A stretch of DNA of 64,000 nucleotides from Nitrosomonas sp. (GTDB lineage: Bacteria > Pseudomonadota > Gammaproteobacteria > Burkholderiales > Nitrosomonadaceae). The notes under the pieces are model-generated. The model ran no database searches. It was not told the DNA's origin and saw nothing but the letters and a program-made list of their open reading frames with translations. Below, piece after piece: positions 47,954 through 57,700 of the stretch. Within the stretch, counting starts at the first letter, position 1, and every line of letters starts with the position of its first letter. Location: positions 2,823,485-2,887,484 of the forward strand of contig JALDQW010000001.1 of NCBI GenBank assembly GCA_031316255.1. The letters are read 5' to 3'. The position numbers were made by a program, and so were the translations under genes.

Positions 47954-50900
47954 ATGACAACTTTGGATTCGGCATCCCGCAATCAGGCAACTGATTCTTC
48001 GCCAAACTATCATTTTAATATCACAACACCGGATTTATACAAACGGGACGGACTAGTCAAAATCGATCAGGCATTTTTGGATTTTCTTCGGGAAGGTGAC
48101 CAAGCACTGTGCGAAAAACTATGTGCTGCCCGCGCCCAGTCGGAGTTGTTACAGCCAAAGGATGAATCGGCGTTGTTAATTGAAATTGCACCATGGCTGG
48201 AGGATTTTGTAGCAAGATTGTTCGGAATTGAATCGGAAGTTAACGTGTTAGCGGCAAAACATCATGAACTGGCGCCGCTGTATTTTTGTAAACGGCAGTT
48301 TGTTCAGCGGCGTGCCAAGGGAAAAATCAGTGCTGATGAACTTGCAGAGATTGATGGAATTGCGCTGGAAAATTCACTGGTTGCAGAATTTGGCGAGCCG
48401 TTCTCGGAACTGGTTTTTGCCACCAGAGTATCGCAGTGGATGGAAGACGAAGCAAGACATGAAGAACGCCTGAAAATGGCGTTGCAATACGCTGCCTGGG
48501 CGTTGAGAACGCCGGAGGGACAAGCGCATACGCAAGACGGCATTTTATTCAAATCACCGGTCAAACTGGATTTTCAGCACCTGATATCCCTGGATACCGA
48601 CGAATCAAACGGTTTTCCGCACCATCGGCTCGGCCATGTGCGGCAACGAAAAGGATTTGCGTTGACCGATGAAGGCACAGACCTTGTCGGTGCGCTCGAT
48701 GAGGCGAATTACTGTATCTGGTGCCACGAGCAGGGCAAGGACTCATGCTCCAAAGGATTGAAGGAAAAAGCCAAATCGCCGGAAGAAATGCCTGCATTCA
48801 AAAAAAGTGAACTCGGTGCATTACTTGCAGGGTGTCCGTTGGAAGAACGTATTTCAGAATTTCATAAACTCAAAACACAGGGAATTGCCATTGGCAGTCT
48901 GGCCATGATTGTGCTGGATAATCCTATGTGCGCAGGTACGGGGCATCGTATTTGCAACGATTGTATGAAATCCTGTATTTACCAGAAACAGCAACCTGTG
49001 GATATTCCTCAGGCCGAGACCCGCACGTTGAAGGACGTGCTGGCGCTGCCATGGGGTTATGAAATTTATAGCTTGCTGACGCGATGGAATCCGTTGAACC
49101 TAAAGCGGCCTGTACCTAAAGCACCGACGGGTAAAAAAGTACTGGTTGTGGGGATGGGACCGGCGGGTTATACATTAGCGCATCATCTGATGAATGAAGG
49201 GCATGCTGTTGTGGGCGTTGACGGGCTTAAAATCGAACCTTTGCCGGAGCATGTTTCCGGTGTCAATATGCGTGGAGCGCGCGTACCGTTTCAGCCGATA
49301 CGGCTTGCTAGCGAGCTGGAAGAAAATCTGGATGAACGAATGCCAAGCGGTTTTGGCGGTGTGGCTGAATATGGCATTACAGTTCGCTGGAATAAAAATT
49401 TCCTCAAGCTGATCCGCCTGTTGCTTGAACGCAGAGATCAGTTTGCATTGTTTGGCGGTGTACGTTTTGGCGGTACTTTGACAACCGATGATGCGTTTGC
49501 GATGGGCTTTGATCATGTTGCTTTAGCGGCAGGCGCAGGTAAACCAACGGTGTTGAATATGCCTAATGGATTGGCGCGGGGGGTGCGTGCCGCCTCAGAT
49601 TTTCTGATGGCCTTACAATTAAGCGGCGCTGCCCAGTACGACTCTATCGCAAATATGCAACTGCGCTTGCCTGTGATTGTGATCGGTGGCGGGTTGACTG
49701 CAATTGATACCGCAACAGAGGCGTTGGCGTATTACCCCATACAAGTCGAGAAATTCCTGCAGCGTTTTGAAATTCTCGCTGCTGTGCAGGGAGAAGAAAA
49801 ATTACGCACAATCTGGGATGCTGAGGAAACTGAAATAGCCAATGAATTCCTGAATCATGCGCGCGCCATTCGTGCAGAACGTGAAGCAGCCGAGCAGGAA
49901 GGACGGGAAGCCAATATTCTGACGCTATTGCAGTCTTGGGGCGGTGCTACCATTGCTTACCGGAAACGCCTGGTTGACAGCCCGTCTTACACGTTGAACC
50001 ATGAAGAAGTTGAGAAGGCATTGGAAGAAGGGATTTGGTTTGCTGAGGGATTAACACCGACACGGGTCAATGTAAATCAATGGGAGCATGTGCAATCTGT
50101 TCAGTTTGCGGTTCAAAAGCGTGATGAAGATGGTCAATGGCAAAAAATGGGTGAGGTGGAATTGCCTGCTTATGCGTTATTGGTTGCTGCGGGCACACAA
50201 CCCAATACTGTGCTGGCCAGGGAAGATGCGGAAATCTATAAGCTGGACGGGCGTTATTTTGCTTCGTGCGATGAGATGGGAAATGCAGCGACACCGGAAT
50301 ACGGTAATCCGAAGTCTGGCGCATCTGTTTTATTGGGACGTTACAGGAATGTGCAGGATGGACGGTTTATCAGCTTTTTTGGTGATCTGCACCCCTCGTA
50401 TTCGGGGAATGTCGTCAAGGCCATGTCCAGTGCAAAGCAAGGCTATCCTGTCGTAAATCGCGTGCTTGAACAAATTGCACCGGTTTCAAACAAAACAGCT
50501 GAACAGTTCTTCACTGACCTCAATCAGCAATTAAGGTCTACAGTCCATAAAGTTGAGAGACTGACATCGAATATTATTGAAGTGGTTGTGCATGCGCCCT
50601 TGGCTGCGGAACGCTTTCAGCCTGGTCAGTTTTACCGATTCCAGAATTACGCCACATTAGCGCCCTTATCAGGCGATACACGCCTGGCAATGGAAGGCAT
50701 TGCTTTGACAGGTGCCTCGGTCGATGTTTCGCGCGGTCTGGTATCATTGATTGCACTAGAGATGGGTGGGTCAGCCGATTTGTGCGCGACATTAAGACCA
50801 GGCGATCCGGTCATCTTAATGGGGCCGACAGGAACACCGACAGAAATTGAACCGGGTGAAACTGTCACCCTTGTCGGCGGAGGACTGGGTAACGCCGTAT

Positions 50901-51490
50901 TGTTTTCCATTGGTGCCGCGGCACGTGCAGCAGGTTCCAGAGTACTGTATTTTGCGGGTTATAAAAAACTTGCTGATCGATATAAAGTCGCTGAAATCGA
51001 GGCGGCGGCGGATACGGTTGTCTGGTGTTGCGATGAAGCGCCGGGGTTTGAAGCGACACGGCCAGGTGATAAACAGTTTGTCGGTAATATTGTGGAAGCG
51101 ATGGTGGCGTATGGCAACGGTCAATTGGGCGAACAGCCTGTGCCGTTATCAGAAGTCGACCGGATTATCGCCATTGGTTCGGATCGTATGATGGCTGCTG
51201 TGGGTGCGGCACGGCATAACCAGCTAAAACCATACTTGAAAGCGGAGCATTTTGCGATCGGTTCAATTAATTCGCCGATGCAATGCATGATGAAAGAAAT
51301 CTGTGCGCAATGCCTGCAACCACATCGGGATCCCGATACGGGCGAGATAACGTATGTTTTTTCCTGTTTTAATCAGGATCAACCGCTCGATCAGGTTGAT
51401 TTTGCGGGACTGGCTTCTCGCTTGCGACAAAACAGCGTGCAGGAAAAATTAACCAGCCGCTGGATTGATCGCTGCCTTGAAAAAATGTAG
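47954..51490 (+). CDS. Large FAD/NAD(P)-dependent oxidoreductase, GltD-like plus PyrK-like fusion
   Basis: 1178 aa. The N-terminal about 230 residues are not recognised. Next come CIWCHEQGKDSCSKG and the cluster CAGTGHRICNDCMKSC (about 238-345), which resemble the [4Fe-4S] domain of glutamate synthase small subunit. A disulfide-reductase-like module follows, with dinucleotide motifs VVGMGPAGYTLAHHL near 397 and VIGGGLTAIDTATEA near 574. From about 862 a ferredoxin-reductase-like module (RFQPGQFYRFQNY, VTLVGGGLGNAVLF) ends with cysteines in KEICAQCLQ and FSCFNQD, like the [2Fe-2S] end of PyrK. It should move electrons between NAD(P)H, FAD and Fe-S centres in the cytoplasm. The electron partner is unknown. 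Confidence 0.85.
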   Translation: MTTLDSASRNQATDSSPNYHFNITTPDLYKRDGLVKIDQAFLDFLREGDQALCEKLCAARAQSELLQPKDESALLIEIAPWLEDFVARLFGIESEVNVLAAKHHELAPLYFCKRQFVQRRAKGKISADELAEIDGIALENSLVAEFGEPFSELVFATRVSQWMEDEARHEERLKMALQYAAWALRTPEGQAHTQDGILFKSPVKLDFQHLISLDTDESNGFPHHRLGHVRQRKGFALTDEGTDLVGALDEANYCIWCHEQGKDSCSKGLKEKAKSPEEMPAFKKSELGALLAGCPLEERISEFHKLKTQGIAIGSLAMIVLDNPMCAGTGHRICNDCMKSCIYQKQQPVDIPQAETRTLKDVLALPWGYEIYSLLTRWNPLNLKRPVPKAPTGKKVLVVGMGPAGYTLAHHLMNEGHAVVGVDGLKIEPLPEHVSGVNMRGARVPFQPIRLASELEENLDERMPSGFGGVAEYGITVRWNKNFLKLIRLLLERRDQFALFGGVRFGGTLTTDDAFAMGFDHVALAAGAGKPTVLNMPNGLARGVRAASDFLMALQLSGAAQYDSIANMQLRLPVIVIGGGLTAIDTATEALAYYPIQVEKFLQRFEILAAVQGEEKLRTIWDAEETEIANEFLNHARAIRAEREAAEQEGREANILTLLQSWGGATIAYRKRLVDSPSYTLNHEEVEKALEEGIWFAEGLTPTRVNVNQWEHVQSVQFAVQKRDEDGQWQKMGEVELPAYALLVAAGTQPNTVLAREDAEIYKLDGRYFASCDEMGNAATPEYGNPKSGASVLLGRYRNVQDGRFISFFGDLHPSYSGNVVKAMSSAKQGYPVVNRVLEQIAPVSNKTAEQFFTDLNQQLRSTVHKVERLTSNIIEVVVHAPLAAERFQPGQFYRFQNYATLAPLSGDTRLAMEGIALTGASVDVSRGLVSLIALEMGGSADLCATLRPGDPVILMGPTGTPTEIEPGETVTLVGGGLGNAVLFSIGAAARAAGSRVLYFAGYKKLADRYKVAEIEAAADTVVWCCDEAPGFEATRPGDKQFVGNIVEAMVAYGNGQLGEQPVPLSEVDRIIAIGSDRMMAAVGAARHNQLKPYLKAEHFAIGSINSPMQCMMKEICAQCLQPHRDPDTGEITYVFSCFNQDQPLDQVDFAGLASRLRQNSVQEKLTSRWIDRCLEKM

Positions 51491-51500
51491 CTTAATTGCT

Positions 51501-51529
51501 GGGGTTGTTCACGCATTGGGAACAACCCC
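51501..51529. terminator. Hairpin downstream of the flavoprotein gene
   Basis: Ten-bp perfect stem GGGGTTGTTC / GAACAACCCC with a nine-base loop, 10 bases after the stop codon. It has no T-run, so it may act as an mRNA-stabilising or weak termination structure. A second hairpin with arms GCCCTCA and TGAGGGC lies at 51563-51583. Confidence 0.65.
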
Positions 51530-51635
51530 GAATATATAACGGGAAATTGAAGATTATTGCTGGCCCTCAGCTTTGTTGAGGGCTTGTTGACTTTGATGAC
51601 TATTGCACTACAGTGGTTTTTTGCTTATTTCGCCC

Positions 51636-52172
51636 TTAAACATTGTCGTTTTCTGTTGCTAGCGTATTCTCTACAGTGCTGTCGACAATGGCGCCTACCT
51701 TTTCTAGTGCTTTTCGACCCAGAAGCATTGGGGTTGAGAAGTGGGAACGATCAATCAGATTGACCATGATTTCATGCGGTTTCCCATCAAAGTAAATTTG
51801 CATGTTAACGACTGGTCGCGAATGAGACTTTTTGGTTTTTATGCTTCCGGTTGCTCGTTTCTTTATTCGCACATGTCGAACAATGGGTAGGTCATAGTCC
51901 AGTGTTTGTTCCATCTCAGGGTGAGAAACTTTAAACCTCACATATTCTGTGCCATCTTTTTCATAACGCTGTATTTCTTTTGCGGATATAGAAGCAGATT
52001 CTGCACCTGTGTCCAGTTTTGCTGTGAGTGTGACTTTGTCAGGTGCCAATGTGACCGGTTCAAGATAACCGTAGATAGATTTTTCTGCTATTGCAGCTGA
52101 TGAAGACAGAAAAATAAATGTCAAAACAATAGAATTAATTAAAAAGTTTTGATGATTTTTTTGTAATGTCAT
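51636..52172 (-). CDS. Secreted retropepsin-like / putative zinc protease family protein (PF05618 type)
   Basis: 178 aa with an N-terminal signal (hydrophobic SIVLTFIFLSSSAAIA). The mature part matches the family often named ATP-dependent zinc protease or RimK-associated aspartic protease: YGYLEPVTLAP, the aspartic-protease-like LDTGAESASISA, and MLLGRKAL near the end with RPVVNMQIYFDGK between. One D-T-G per chain suggests a dimeric retropepsin-like fold. Periplasmic localisation is likely. It converges on the hairpins of the upstream gene. Substrate unknown. Confidence 0.8.
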   Translation of the reverse strand: MTLQKNHQNFLINSIVLTFIFLSSSAAIAEKSIYGYLEPVTLAPDKVTLTAKLDTGAESASISAKEIQRYEKDGTEYVRFKVSHPEMEQTLDYDLPIVRHVRIKKRATGSIKTKKSHSRPVVNMQIYFDGKPHEIMVNLIDRSHFSTPMLLGRKALEKVGAIVDSTVENTLATENDNV

Positions 52173-52278
52173 AACAAAATTTAAGTCAATATAGGGTGTT
52201 ATTTGTGCGAATCCATAATGAGTTTAAATTCGGATTGGTTTTATGTTGGGTTTGATTGTAGCTGATTCACATCGTTCC

Positions 52279-52929
52279 CTATGGAACAGGAATAAGCGGT
52301 TTTTGAATTCTATTCTTAAAATACAAAAAGATGAGTGTGCTTGCAATGGCGGCAAAAAAACACCAGACAGATACAAAGGTTTTGGCATAGATGAGAATTG
52401 CTATACAAAAACCAATCATGATGACAAAACCGGCCAAGTGTAGATTTTTAAAACTCGATAGAATAAAAGGTAAACAGGTGGATATCAGATATAGCACGAT
52501 GACCAGCGGATAGATATGAACATCATGTTCATAATAAATATTGTCGTTGATGATTTCGGCCGTAATCGGCTGACGGGCTATGCCGATAACAGTATAAAGT
52601 GCCAACAACAGGCCTGAGATTCCAATGAATGCAATTATTTTCTTGCGCGTGTTATCTGTTTCTGCGAAATATATTGCAAAAGGAACATAAAGTGGCCATA
52701 TAACGCCAACAAATACACCGTAACTATTGCTTAACCAGAATTGAGCCTGCGGGTTACCACTGTCTATTGAGAGCCACAGCAGGCCTTCCACGATTTGCTG
52801 TGCTGCAAAAATAAACGGGACTAGCGCTACTGGAATATCTTTCTTGGCATCAATTCTTTTGATGATTGCTGCGCCGACGACTAAAAGAGAACCGCCAACG
52901 ATAAAGCTCGCTTCTGCTGAAAAACACAT
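52279..52929 (-). CDS. DUF6629 family membrane protein
   Basis: 216 aa, about seven hydrophobic segments. The N-terminus MCFSAEASFIVGGSLLVVG is the hallmark of the family, followed by FAAQQIVEGLLWLS. No soluble domain. Function unknown. It lies between the secreted protease-like gene (same strand) and dodecin (opposite strand), and nothing in the context points to a role. Confidence 0.8.
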   Translation of the reverse strand: MCFSAEASFIVGGSLLVVGAAIIKRIDAKKDIPVALVPFIFAAQQIVEGLLWLSIDSGNPQAQFWLSNSYGVFVGVIWPLYVPFAIYFAETDNTRKKIIAFIGISGLLLALYTVIGIARQPITAEIINDNIYYEHDVHIYPLVIVLYLISTCLPFILSSFKNLHLAGFVIMIGFCIAILIYAKTFVSVWCFFAAIASTLIFLYFKNRIQKPLIPVP

Positions 52930-53155
52930 GGTAATAGTCGTTTAATGATTATCTGGATCGCTGCAGAGGCTTGTCTGGACGTTGCTTCGATATGTATGTG
53001 CTGTCACGATAACGCCAGTATAACTGTTTTAAATGCGGATGACAGAAAAAAACGATGCTGTTCGAATAGATTCGGATCCTAAACCACTTTCTTGAAACCA
53101 GAATTTAGGTATACTCCTAATTTTAATCTAACCACCGAGATAGGGGAGGTCAATC

Positions 53156-53365
53156 ATGTCAGATCATATTTATAAAATCATGGAGCTTACCGGTTCGTCC
53201 ACAGTCAGCATGCAAGGCGCGATAGAGAATGCGATCGCAAGAGCGGCTAAAACCGTTAAAGATATGCGCTGGTTTGAGGTTACCGAAACACGCGGACATA
53301 TCGAAGAAGGTACAATCAAGCACTGGCAGGTGACCATAAAAGTGGGTTTTACATTGAGAGATTAA
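53156..53365 (+). CDS. Dodecin (flavin-binding protein)
   Basis: 69 aa. Small dodecameric flavin storage/buffer protein. The family signature is [13 protein letters not shown] with a following [18 protein letters not shown], the flavin-stacking tryptophan in [11 protein letters not shown], and [11 protein letters not shown] at the end. The ribosome-binding site GGGGAGG lies seven bases before the ATG and is very strong. An aromatic residue and glutamine in the expected flavin-pocket positions (W, Q) are present. It lies alone between a divergent membrane protein and hemJ. Confidence 0.95.
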   Translation: MSDHIYKIMELTGSSTVSMQGAIENAIARAAKTVKDMRWFEVTETRGHIEEGTIKHWQVTIKVGFTLRD

Positions 53366-53432
53366 TTCATGTTAGTTGGTTTGGGTTACACCTGTGGACG
53401 TTTAACACTATCGATCCAATGAACTGACGCCT

Positions 53433-53852
53433 ATGCTCTGGATAAAATCCCTGCATATCATTTTTATGGTGACCTGGTTTGCCGGGTTGTTTTATTTGCC
53501 TCGTTTGTTTGTTTATCACGCTATGTGCGAAGATACGCCAGGCAAAGAGCGATTCAAAATTATGGAGCGCAAGCTCTATTATGGCATTATGACACCGGGT
53601 GCGGTATTGACGGTTGTTTTTGGTATCTGGCTATGGCTTGGCTATGGTTTTACAGGCGATTGGCTTTACGCAAAACTTGCATTGGTTATGGTGCTAATTG
53701 TTTATCACTATTTTTGCGGTAAATATGTCCAGGCATTCAAACTGGATAACAATACGCATGGCCATGTTTTTTATCGCTGGTTTAATGAGTTTCCCGTGTT
53801 GATCTTGTTTGCTATTGTGATGCTCGTTGTGATTAAGCCAGTATTGTTTTGA
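53433..53852 (+). CDS. hemJ: Protoporphyrinogen IX oxidase HemJ
   Basis: 139-aa membrane enzyme, the quinone-linked route to protoporphyrin IX in heme synthesis. Four hydrophobic segments. Conserved residues are the N-terminal histidine in SLHIIFMVTWFAGLFYLPRL, the arginine in the same segment, YGIMTPGAVLTVVFG, LALVMVLIVYHYFCGKY, and FNEFPVLILF near the end. Length is normal. It starts 67 bases after dodecin in the same direction and could be co-transcribed. Confidence 0.93.
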   Translation: MLWIKSLHIIFMVTWFAGLFYLPRLFVYHAMCEDTPGKERFKIMERKLYYGIMTPGAVLTVVFGIWLWLGYGFTGDWLYAKLALVMVLIVYHYFCGKYVQAFKLDNNTHGHVFYRWFNEFPVLILFAIVMLVVIKPVLF

Positions 53853-54751
53853 TTAACTTCTGTATTTGAAGAGCAGTTACCTGAAGTTTTTCCAGAGACT
53901 GTGCTCAATGAGTGAATTATTTTTGTTGCTCCTGTTAATGGTGCCAGCGAAACATGCGTAGTGAAGTTTGATTATTCCAAAAGAGCAACGAATAGCTGGA
54001 TGTGGCATCATTTCAGGAATAACTGTTGGGCTGGCAACCATTCTTGGGCATTAGTAGCGTTATCAATCATAACAGGCTTAAATTGCTCACTTATTCTGTA
54101 TCAACTTCTTTTTCTGGCTGTTTTGCATTGTGCCGACCGCCTCGTTAGTGTTTCCAACGGTCAGCAAACTGAAAAAGCAGCAGGAATGGGCGTCATCGTT
54201 TTTAGAGATTATCTTTATTCGCTATCTGACATAACAATAAACAGGGATAATTGTCGGTAAATTTTACACCTCATGCTTTGGTCACTGAGGCAACTTAAAT
54301 AATAGACTGTTTATAATTGCCATTTTATATTCGGCACATTTCTTGCTTATACTAAAGGTAGCATGCATGAAATCTCAGTATGATCAAAAAAACGTGCAGC
54401 GCTAAAATGGCTACTTATCTTATGGGTACCCCAAAAAATTACTTTGTTCAAGAAAATCATTTGTGACCATTTGATCTGTATCTGGCACTCTAATTTAATA
54501 CTGCCAAAAATGAATATTTAGCACAGTATTCTGTTGACAGAGCATCACTGCCAGAATAAACAGCCTGCATTAGAAATCGGGGTTTATCTGAATCCTGTTT
54601 CCATAACACTATAAATTCAATGTAAAAACAAAGGGCTAAATCTGCTTTAAGTCTAGAAAGAGATGCCCGTCTCATTCGAACTGATATTGTTTGATTGATG
54701 AACAAATTCAGTATCGTTTAAACATCTACTGGATCGCAAGGATTAGAAATT
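53853..54751. other. Gene-poor 0.9-kb gap
   Basis: 899 bases. A GTG-started frame at 53961-54260 (99 codons) encodes nothing I recognise, and another frame over the same DNA shows a short hydrophobic piece (GIISGITVGLATILG), so a decayed membrane-protein gene is possible. The right half is AT-rich, with short frames only. Promoter elements of the large surface protein gene are expected near its right end. Confidence 0.45.
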
Positions 54752-57700
54752 ATGAAAGAACTGGAATATGAATGGTTTGCTAAAATGTTCTGTAGAGTTT
54801 TCATTGGCATTTTATTATTATTATTTTTAATTGTAGCGCCCGGTAGAACTGAAGGCAGTTGGAAGTTAGATGTCAACTCGGATATCGCCCGTATTCTGGC
54901 CCTCGCGCCTGAGAATAGTTGGGTAAAACTGAATGCAAATCGATATGACGATGCCTGGACGCCATTTGAGCAGAGGCCAAAACCACCCGAAGCACCTAAT
55001 GTCGGGTCGCCGCACAGTATCATTCTAGCCTGGAGCTCAATGGCGTGGGACTCTAACCGGGGTAATATCATTATCTGGGGTGGCGGCCATGCAAATTATC
55101 CTGGGAACGAAACCTATATTTGGGAAACGTCTTCACTGAATTGGACACGCGGCTCGTTACCTTCGGATGTCAAGCTGATTTCCGGTGTTCAATATGAGGC
55201 TATTGATGGCGTATTCAATGCGCCAATCGCCGCACATACTTATGATAACTCGGAATTTTTTCCTATTCTGGATCGGTTTGTAACATTTGGCGGCGCTGCT
55301 TTTAATACAGGCACACGCTTTGTCCACGCGGACGGCTCGCCAACGGGCCCCTATTTCTTTGATCCCGCGTTAGCTGACGCTAATGCAGTGGGCGGTACAA
55401 CCGGCTCGCAGGTGAGTCCAGAAATTTTTACCAATGTCGTCGGTAAAAATATGTGGACTAACCGGGATAATCTAATTCCAAGTACTCCGGGGGAAGTATT
55501 GCCGAATTATTTTATTAATACGGCGTCTGCTTATGCTGAAGAAAATGGCGTTGATGCACTTTATCTTCAGACGAATAGCCAGTTGTTTCGATACTCTGCC
55601 TTTTCAACTACGGATTCATCACAGGACACCTATGAAGTTGTCGGAACGGTGCAGTCCGGATCTACTTTTTCTGGACAAGGTGCTGGCGCCTATGATCCAC
55701 AACGTAAAATTTTTGTGCGAACTGCTGGCAGTAGTTTTATCTTCTGGGATCTCAATCAGCCAAATGGTGTAATCGCCAGAAATGTAATTTTTTCTCCGGT
55801 AGATAGTGAAGGTACATTTGATTTCAGCAAATTAATCTACTTTGGTCTCGATTATGATCATTTGCGTCAGGTCTTTCTTTTATGGGACGGTAATCAGGAT
55901 ATTTGGCAATTAATACCGCCGGCGGATCTGGCTTCCGGGACCTGGACATTAAGTCGCTTTACTCCGGATGGTCTTGCAGCACCCCAAAATACTATAGTGA
56001 ATCCTGTTCTTGGCAAGTGGAAATATGCGCGTGCACTGGATGCTTATATCGGCCTGTATGATGCTAATGCGGGCGATATTTGGGTTTATAAGCCGGCAAA
56101 CTGGCAACCTGAAATTGCAAATGACGGCGTAGCGATAGCAAATCTTGTAGAAGGTGAAGTAATATATTCAAATCAGTCGATTGAAATCTCTGTTTATGCT
56201 TTGGGAAAAACGATTTCGAGTGTGCAGTATCTGCTTGATGGAAATGTCATTGGTTCATCTGATATCGCACCATTCGGTTTTCAGTGGGATAATAGAATCC
56301 CCGGCTCGTATGTTTTAACCGCTAACGCCTTGTTTACCGACGGTACATCTGCCGGATCTTCGCCTATCAATGTTGTCGTATCGTCTGACACGATTCAAAC
56401 ATTAAAACTTCAGAATGGCCTGGATGCCTATACCGGAACTATAGATACCTATCTTGATGAAGGTCTGAATGCGTTTAATTTCTCCGGAAAAGATACTTTG
56501 TATAGCCGGCCAACCGGTGCACGTTTGACGCCACTTGTTCGATTTGCAATTTTTGAGAGTGAAGGTGGACCAATACCTGACGGCGCCTTAATCCGAAAAG
56601 CAAAATTGTCACTTTACAAATATTCTGTGTACGATCATGTCTATGGTTTGCACAGAATACTATCCGATTGGGATGGCAGTAGTGTGTCTTGGTTGCAGAG
56701 AACTTCCGGCGTAAATTGGGGTTCGCCAGGCGCAAACACATCCGGCGTTGATTTTTCGAATCTAGCCGATGGCGAGGGCAGCATTGCATGGGATGTTGGA
56801 TGGCTTGAGGTCGATGTGACACCGGGCGTTCAGGATATGAGTGCAAATGGGCAAAATTATGGCTGGAAGCTGGTTCCAATCAGTGGAAATAATAATCTAA
56901 TCAGGTTTTCAAGCAGTGAGAGCGCTAATGCAATACAAAGACCTGTTTTGGAGATAGAGTACGTTTCAGGATCTGGACCAGTAAATTCTGCGCCAACGGT
57001 TAGTATGACGGCTCCCACAGCGGGTGCGGCATTTATTGAAGGCTCTCCAGTTTTGATGGTTGCCAACGCGAGTGATGCGGATGGCAGCATTGCCAAGGTT
57101 GAATTTTATGCGGATGGTGTTTTGCTCAATGAAGACTTGACCAGTCCCTATGAATTTTCTTGGGCCAATGCGACAGTTGGTGCGCACACGCTACATGCGG
57201 TTGCGACAGACAATAACGGTAAGAAAAGAACGTCCGCAAGTGTTTCAATTACCGTGAACCCAGTTGTTGCCAACAATTTTCCACCGACTGTAAATCTAAC
57301 TTCACCGCTTCAAAACGCAGAGTTTCAGATCGGAACGTCCATTCAATTCAATGCAACAGCATCTGACTCGGACGGTTTTGTTGCCAAGGTGGCATTTTAT
57401 GCCAATGGAAACTTGCTCGGTGAGGTGTTTAACGCGCCTTATCAGTTTGTCTGGACGAATCCTGCAGTGGGTTCATACAGTCTTCATGCGATTGCAACCG
57501 ATGATGACGGTAGCGCTACAACATCGCAGTCCAATCAAATTAATGTGATTCAGTCCACGCCGAGTAACGGCACAAAAGTAGTACTTCAGGAAGGGCTGAA
57601 TAGCTATGCGGGAACGGCTGACGCCTATGCTTATGAACATTTCAGTACCATCAATTATGGTAATAGCGATTCGTTACTGGAAAAACCAAGCGGAAGCCGG

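Noticed and set aside
53961..54260. 99-codon GTG-started frame
   Set aside because: No ribosome-binding site and no recognisable domain; competing frames over the same DNA are equally plausible.
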